In this document: in pieces, positions 60,148 through 64,000 of the stretch
Layout of the letters: the number at the start of each line of letters is the position of its first letter
Position numbering within the stretch: position 1 is the first letter of the stretch
Assembly (NCBI GenBank): GCA_030652115.1
Contig: JAUSBK010000010.1
Coordinates: 124,001-188,000 of the forward strand
Source of the DNA: Coriobacteriia bacterium
GTDB lineage: Bacteria > Actinomycetota > Coriobacteriia > Anaerosomatales > Anaerosomataceae
DNA: 64,000 bases
Direction of reading: 5' to 3'
Program-made: the position numbers and the translations under genes
Notes under the pieces: model-generated
The model's input: the letters and a program-made list of their open reading frames with translations, nothing else
What the model was told of the DNA's origin: nothing
Databases searched by the model: none

Positions 60148-62334
60148 CTACTCACCCTGCCCGTCCCGCAGGTCCTCGACACGCTCCGCTATCAGGTCTC
60201 TGTCCCCAGCGAATCCGGCGACCTTCATCTCGGAGGTTTCGAATACTAGGAGAAGCCAATCACCTACCTCCACCCCCCACTGCGCGAGCGCCGGACCTAT
60301 GCCGCTGACTAGTCGTCCATCAACCGTGAACTCAACAGGGCGCCCATCAAGGATGTCGTCAAGGATGTACTTTCCGTCCAGTAGGCCTCTTGCGCGTTTA
60401 GGCACAGGCAAGTCCCTGCGCCTGAGGCTCGCTGCGCTAAGTCGATAGGCCAGCCAGAAGCCGCCCTCATCGACCTGACCGAACCCCTGTGCCACGGCAT
60501 CTGGTCGGACTGTCCCGGGGTTGACAGCCAACTCGTAGAGTTCCAAAGCGGAGACCTCACGACCCCTCAGACCGTACACACCCCTGGCGTACCGGGTGAT
60601 GCATGCAGAGTTCATCAGGACTTGGTGGAACCGCTGGCCGCTGCAGTCAGTCTCCGACTCGACCACGGCCCTTATATCCTGGGCGCGCATCGCCGGTCCG
60701 AACTCAAGGAGAGTCAGCGCAATACCAAGCTCCGCGCCCTCCATACATTCGGCCGGTCGTATTCCTCTCGGACGAGCATGGTCCCCGTCGACCTCAACCC
60801 ACTCCTGCGTCATGCAGAGCGCCTTGAGGACGCTCGAGGGGGGTGCGTAGTTCGCCATTCTGCGGTCTCGGCGGACTGCATTTCGCAGGTCGTGGAAGCT
60901 CACTATCTCAGCAGTAGAGACCGCTTTTCGCATCCGATTCAGTACCCGATTCCTCCCGGCGCTGGGTATCCAGTACCAGTCTGCGTCGAGCCACGAAGCC
61001 TCAGGGTCTGCGTCCACGAACCTCCTCAACGAGGCCTCACCCAGCTGCATTCCGAGCTCAGCTTCGAGCGCTCTACCGAGCTCCTCTACAGTCAGAGCGC
61101 CTCGCCTCGTTGTCAGGTACGCGGAGATGCGATGTACCGCCACCGGGAGCTCTAACGCTGTCTCCTCACCAAAGCCGCAGCTCCGCCCGAGTAGCGCGGA
61201 TGCCTTCTCGAGACTGTCAATGCTGAACGGGTTCAAAGTGACACCCTCTTGCGCAAGGGCAACCGGCGCTTCCAGTCGAGTCAGCTTGCGGTCCCTTACA
61301 AGGGCAATCGCGCTATCCAAGACCGGGGCATAGACCGCGAAGTGCTGCGTCCGATTCCAGGTCTCGAGTCTCTCCAAACTCGACTCGAATCGATACACTA
61401 TCTGACGCACCCTCTCGCGGGTCACCCCGAAGCGCTGCCCCACAGTCTCGAGCCCCTCAGGCGGTGTCCCGTCAAGACCGTATCTGTGCACCGTGACCTG
61501 AATATTCCTGGACTTCTCAGAGAAAGACTCCAGGATTGCGGTGAACTCCTCCTCTAGGGTGAGCGCCTGGGCCTCTTGCATGCCCGACTTGAGCGCATCG
61601 AGCAGGTGGTTCGTCGCCTGCAGCCTCTCATACGGCAGCTGTTCAGAAATCTCGGCAACACGATTCAGAAGCACCCCCAAGGACGCCTCATGCAGCCCTG
61701 TCACTCGGCACAACTCGTTGACCTGTCGCCCAAACCGAGGGTCACCTACTGTAGGCGCCTCCCCATTGCGAAAACTCCCGAGCATCTCGGTACACAGTCT
61801 CCGTGCGTCCGCCGCAGCCACCGCGAAAGCGGCACCAAAGCCCCAAAGCTCAAGACCCGCAAGGAGGTCTAGCAGACAGCGTGGGCCGAATCCCGGAAGA
61901 CGGAGCAGAAACTCAATCCTCGTCGCGAGCAACGCCCGCCGTGAATCAAGCAGCCCAGCGCCGTGCAGCACGCCCAGGGTGGCTGATGAGAGTGTCAGGC
62001 GCCCCAAGGATTCAGCACTCGCGTAAGCACCAAGCCGAGTGTCTCCCAGCTCCCGCAGCAGGGCGTATCCGGAACGCGCTAGCTGGACCTCAATCAGACG
62101 GACGGCCTCGTCAGGGCGGAGACCGAGCCCCGAGCTCCAGTACGAGGCATCGAGCTCAGATAGGTAGAGATAATGCTTGGACGGGTCGAGACCGGCGCAA
62201 GGAAGCATGCATTCGGCGTCTGTCAGGAATGGTGCCAAGGCGTAGGGTGCAAGCGGATACCCTCGTCGGGGGAAGTCGGCAACTCGAACACCTACCGGCA
62301 TCAGGGGAAGAATGTCGAGTACGTTCGGGCACAT
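60148..62334 (-). CDS. Large protein with sigma-70 region-4-like HTH and repeated winged-helix segments
   Basis: 728 residues, no membrane segments. Residues about 140-165 resemble a helix-hairpin-helix of the RNA polymerase alpha-CTD type (LLRLPGFGPRCLLDLLAGLE). Residues about 265-325 match sigma region 4 (GLETVGQRFGVTRERVRQIV). Residues about 410-460, 470-525 and 535-592 look like three winged-helix repeats of HARE type (RGALTVEELGRALEAELGMQ, then W-x-D-x-D-W-Y-W; IVSFHDLRNAVRR; MRAQDIRAVVES). The gene starts 3 bases after the radical SAM stop. It is not a normal sigma factor, as regions 2 and 3 are absent. Function unknown. Confidence 0.75.
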   Translation of the reverse strand: MCPNVLDILPLMPVGVRVADFPRRGYPLAPYALAPFLTDAECMLPCAGLDPSKHYLYLSELDASYWSSGLGLRPDEAVRLIEVQLARSGYALLRELGDTRLGAYASAESLGRLTLSSATLGVLHGAGLLDSRRALLATRIEFLLRLPGFGPRCLLDLLAGLELWGFGAAFAVAAADARRLCTEMLGSFRNGEAPTVGDPRFGRQVNELCRVTGLHEASLGVLLNRVAEISEQLPYERLQATNHLLDALKSGMQEAQALTLEEEFTAILESFSEKSRNIQVTVHRYGLDGTPPEGLETVGQRFGVTRERVRQIVYRFESSLERLETWNRTQHFAVYAPVLDSAIALVRDRKLTRLEAPVALAQEGVTLNPFSIDSLEKASALLGRSCGFGEETALELPVAVHRISAYLTTRRGALTVEELGRALEAELGMQLGEASLRRFVDADPEASWLDADWYWIPSAGRNRVLNRMRKAVSTAEIVSFHDLRNAVRRDRRMANYAPPSSVLKALCMTQEWVEVDGDHARPRGIRPAECMEGAELGIALTLLEFGPAMRAQDIRAVVESETDCSGQRFHQVLMNSACITRYARGVYGLRGREVSALELYELAVNPGTVRPDAVAQGFGQVDEGGFWLAYRLSAASLRRRDLPVPKRARGLLDGKYILDDILDGRPVEFTVDGRLVSGIGPALAQWGVEVGDWLLLVFETSEMKVAGFAGDRDLIAERVEDLRDGQGE

Positions 62335-62337
62335 CCT

Positions 62338-63537
62338 CTACTTCTTCCTGCCACCTAGTAGTGTCGTGTTGATTGCCCTAATCTCGTCCTCTTCATGAGA
62401 CGACGCGTCAAGGCCAAGGCTTGCCGCTGCGGCACTTCTCGCGGCCCGCGGAATGCGCTCGAGCTGGGAGCTATACCGTTCTCGTGGGATGCCATATCGA
62501 ATGCAGATGTTGTTGAGCCTGACCGTGCGCCTTAGTCCCCTAACCTGCTCATCTCGCCACCCATCCGCCAAGAAGTACTCGTCCCGGGTCTGGCTCTTGG
62601 CGCGTGGGTCGTAGCCATCCACGTACCTATCCAGCGGCCGATACCGGCAATCGGACACCTGTACGCCCCACTCAGAGCATTGCTCGACCTTTGCAAAGAC
62701 CTCCTCTGGAGCTCGGTCATGGTTGTACAGCATGAACACCTGCAGTTGGCGGTTTGAGTAACCGGCATCTCGCAGAATGTCGAGCTGGGTGAGGATGTTC
62801 TCATCATCCGCCAAGGGGCCATCCCAAGCGATGCGGGCATTGCGGAACCTCGCAGCCTTCAACAGGGCCGCTAGGTGAGGCTTCTCCTGTAGTATCCGGC
62901 CGTCAAGCCCGCTCTGGCTCTCGCAACTTATGACCCTCCCGTCCAGCCGGAAATCCGCAAGTTCCTCAAGGATGTTCTCGATGTGGGGATTCGCAAGGAG
63001 GTTGTTGTCATAGAACACCACCTTGGGCTTAACAATCTCGTTCTTGATGGTCTTCTTCGCCTTGTACTTTGGCTCGATTCGATAAGTGCCGCAGAAGTCA
63101 CACCGACGAACACAGCCACGAGATGCGTGGACTATCTGGTAGTCAGTCTCCACCAGGTCAAAAGCAGGTGCCTCGGCCTCTGCCTCCGGGTGTATGCCTT
63201 CATGAACCTCGTCAGATCCCGTGAACTCCTTGCACTCCTTCGGCGCCAGCGATGCGTAGATTCCTCCAACCCTAATCAACGCACCTGGGAACAAGCTCCG
63301 AGCGCCTTGGACGGCCTCGCGCACGTACTCAGACCAGAATGTGAACAGTGATGTGACGTACACCTCATCCGGTGTGAATCCGTCAAGCGGGTCACCCCAG
63401 ACGACAAGTTTCACGTCGTCGCCTAGGCTTCTGCGCCAGGCGCCAATCTTCAGGAGCCCGACTGGCAGATAGTCTCTGTGGAAGTGGCTCTTCCTGGGAA
63501 CCGGAAAACGGGGCTGGACCAGAAGTACCTGCGCCAC
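62338..63537 (-). CDS. Radical SAM protein with B12-binding-like N-terminus
   Basis: 399 residues. The GTG at 63537 has GGGAG five bases upstream and overlaps the preceding stop (TAGTG). Residues 1-125 have a B12-binding-like Rossmann pattern (VLLVQPRFPVPRKSHFHRDY, PVGLLKIGAWRR, VYVTSLFTFWSEYVREAVQG) but without the DxHxxG cobalamin ligand. The radical SAM core has Cys142-x3-Cys146-x2-Cys149 (RGCVRRCDFCGTYR), which binds [4Fe-4S]. The reaction is unknown. Its position in a mobile-element operon suggests DNA, RNA or small-molecule modification. Confidence 0.85.
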   Translation of the reverse strand: MAQVLLVQPRFPVPRKSHFHRDYLPVGLLKIGAWRRSLGDDVKLVVWGDPLDGFTPDEVYVTSLFTFWSEYVREAVQGARSLFPGALIRVGGIYASLAPKECKEFTGSDEVHEGIHPEAEAEAPAFDLVETDYQIVHASRGCVRRCDFCGTYRIEPKYKAKKTIKNEIVKPKVVFYDNNLLANPHIENILEELADFRLDGRVISCESQSGLDGRILQEKPHLAALLKAARFRNARIAWDGPLADDENILTQLDILRDAGYSNRQLQVFMLYNHDRAPEEVFAKVEQCSEWGVQVSDCRYRPLDRYVDGYDPRAKSQTRDEYFLADGWRDEQVRGLRRTVRLNNICIRYGIPRERYSSQLERIPRAARSAAAASLGLDASSHEEDEIRAINTTLLGGRKK

Positions 63538-63983
63538 TACTCTCCCTGCCCGTCCTGCCGGGCGAACGGCCACTGAACTTCTGACTCGCTCGCGGCCGTG
63601 AAGACCTGCGCGTTGAGCCAGAAGCGGAAGACGTCCATGTCCGCGAGCTTCTCCTCCAGCATGTCGATACCTGCATTGGCGTAGGTCTCCGCAATCGCAT
63701 AGCACTCATTCATGCTGGGCGGAGAGCTCGAGGGTTGACTAGCGAGTCCAATCGCCGCCATCAGTCCGCGGTCGGCTGCGCTCAAGCCGCTTGTCTTGAT
63801 GTAGCTATCCTTGCGACCCAGAGGCTTGGAGGTCGACATTCTGAAACCGTACGAGGCGGCCAGTAGGAAGGCCTCCTTGTTTTCGGCTCTCGACTTTTCT
63901 GTAGACAAGGCCTGGACCAGGATGCCGAAGAGCGCCTTCTTGTCGGTTTCCACGTACAGGTTGGTTGCTTCGTTGCTCTCCAT
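63537..63983 (-). CDS. Hypothetical protein, first visible gene of the radical SAM operon
   Basis: 148 residues, helical. Segments are ALFGILVQALSTEKSRAENK, EAFLLAASYGFRMSTSKPLG, GLSAADRGLMAAIGLAS and ECYAIAETYANAGIDMLEEK. From memory these recall short proteins annotated as associated with DNA-phosphorothioation (dnd) systems, but I could not check this. GGAG lies seven bases before the ATG. A TGA overlaps the region just upstream, so a further gene may end at the window edge. Confidence 0.65.
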   Translation of the reverse strand: MESNEATNLYVETDKKALFGILVQALSTEKSRAENKEAFLLAASYGFRMSTSKPLGRKDSYIKTSGLSAADRGLMAAIGLASQPSSSPPSMNECYAIAETYANAGIDMLEEKLADMDVFRFWLNAQVFTAASESEVQWPFARQDGQGE

Positions 63984-64000
63984 CTCAGCGCTCCGTCACA

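Noticed and set aside
60148-62334. Alternative sigma factor
   Set aside because: Only a region-4-like HTH is present; regions 2 and 3 needed for promoter melting are missing.
62338-63537. Viperin-type antiviral radical SAM protein
   Set aside because: The cysteine motif and surrounding residues (CVRRCDFCGTYR) and the B12-like N-terminus do not match viperins.

Overview
The window is GC-rich bacterial DNA, most likely from an anaerobic or microaerophilic actinobacterium near the Coriobacteriia. The reasons are a GarA-like FHA protein beside an FtsR-like MerR regulator, an RsiG-type protein, ior/liv/paaK genes for amino-acid use, a split glycine dehydrogenase, and frequent GTG starts behind strong GGAGG sites. 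The taxonomic call is inference from gene content only.

Layout. 1-8640: branched-chain amino-acid ABC transporter (livFGMH, two tandem livK) and indolepyruvate oxidoreductase (iorBA) with an ACT regulator, all on the minus strand. 8762-11172: two divergent coiled-coil cell-wall proteins (NlpC/P60 and RlpA). 11227-15603: a minus-strand run, rsiG-like, helical protein, garA-like, ftsR-like, nuclease-fold protein, hpt, K+ channel/TrkA and apt. 15738-22135: dacF-like carboxypeptidase, gcvT, gcvH, gcvPA, gcvPB and lipM, a glycine-cleavage set with its lipoylation enzyme. 22323-23545: a pilin-like protein and a membrane protein with a degenerate GGDEF domain. 23527-36892: paaK plus a second ACT protein, VanW, a NDP-sugar pyrophosphorylase/pseudo-phosphomutase fusion, pgsA, corA, mltG and an osmoprotectant (opuC) ABC operon.

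37103-55943 is more accessory: a 1407-residue CheB-CheR-PAS-PAS-GAF-PP2C fusion, a low-affinity iron permease-like protein, a FAD/Rieske oxidoreductase, a large catalase, a MalT-type LuxR regulator followed by a membrane/hydrolase cassette, and a stress-protein cluster (two CsbD, a Lys/Ala repeat protein, DUF2905). This stretch carries a dispersed intergenic repeat (a hairpin followed by a conserved tail, at least four copies) and gene remnants, including a piece of topoisomerase IB. Several stress genes have a GGGTAG box upstream, suggesting a sigma-B-type regulon.

56250-64000 looks like the end of an integrated element. A tyrosine integrase abuts a tRNA-Pro(GGG) gene. Next come a Zn/HNH-like protein, a double excisionase-type HTH protein, an unknown protein, an excisionase, and a tight three-gene operon (148-residue protein, radical SAM enzyme, 728-residue protein with a sigma-region-4-like HTH). 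That operon, which runs off the right edge, is the best candidate for an undescribed system.
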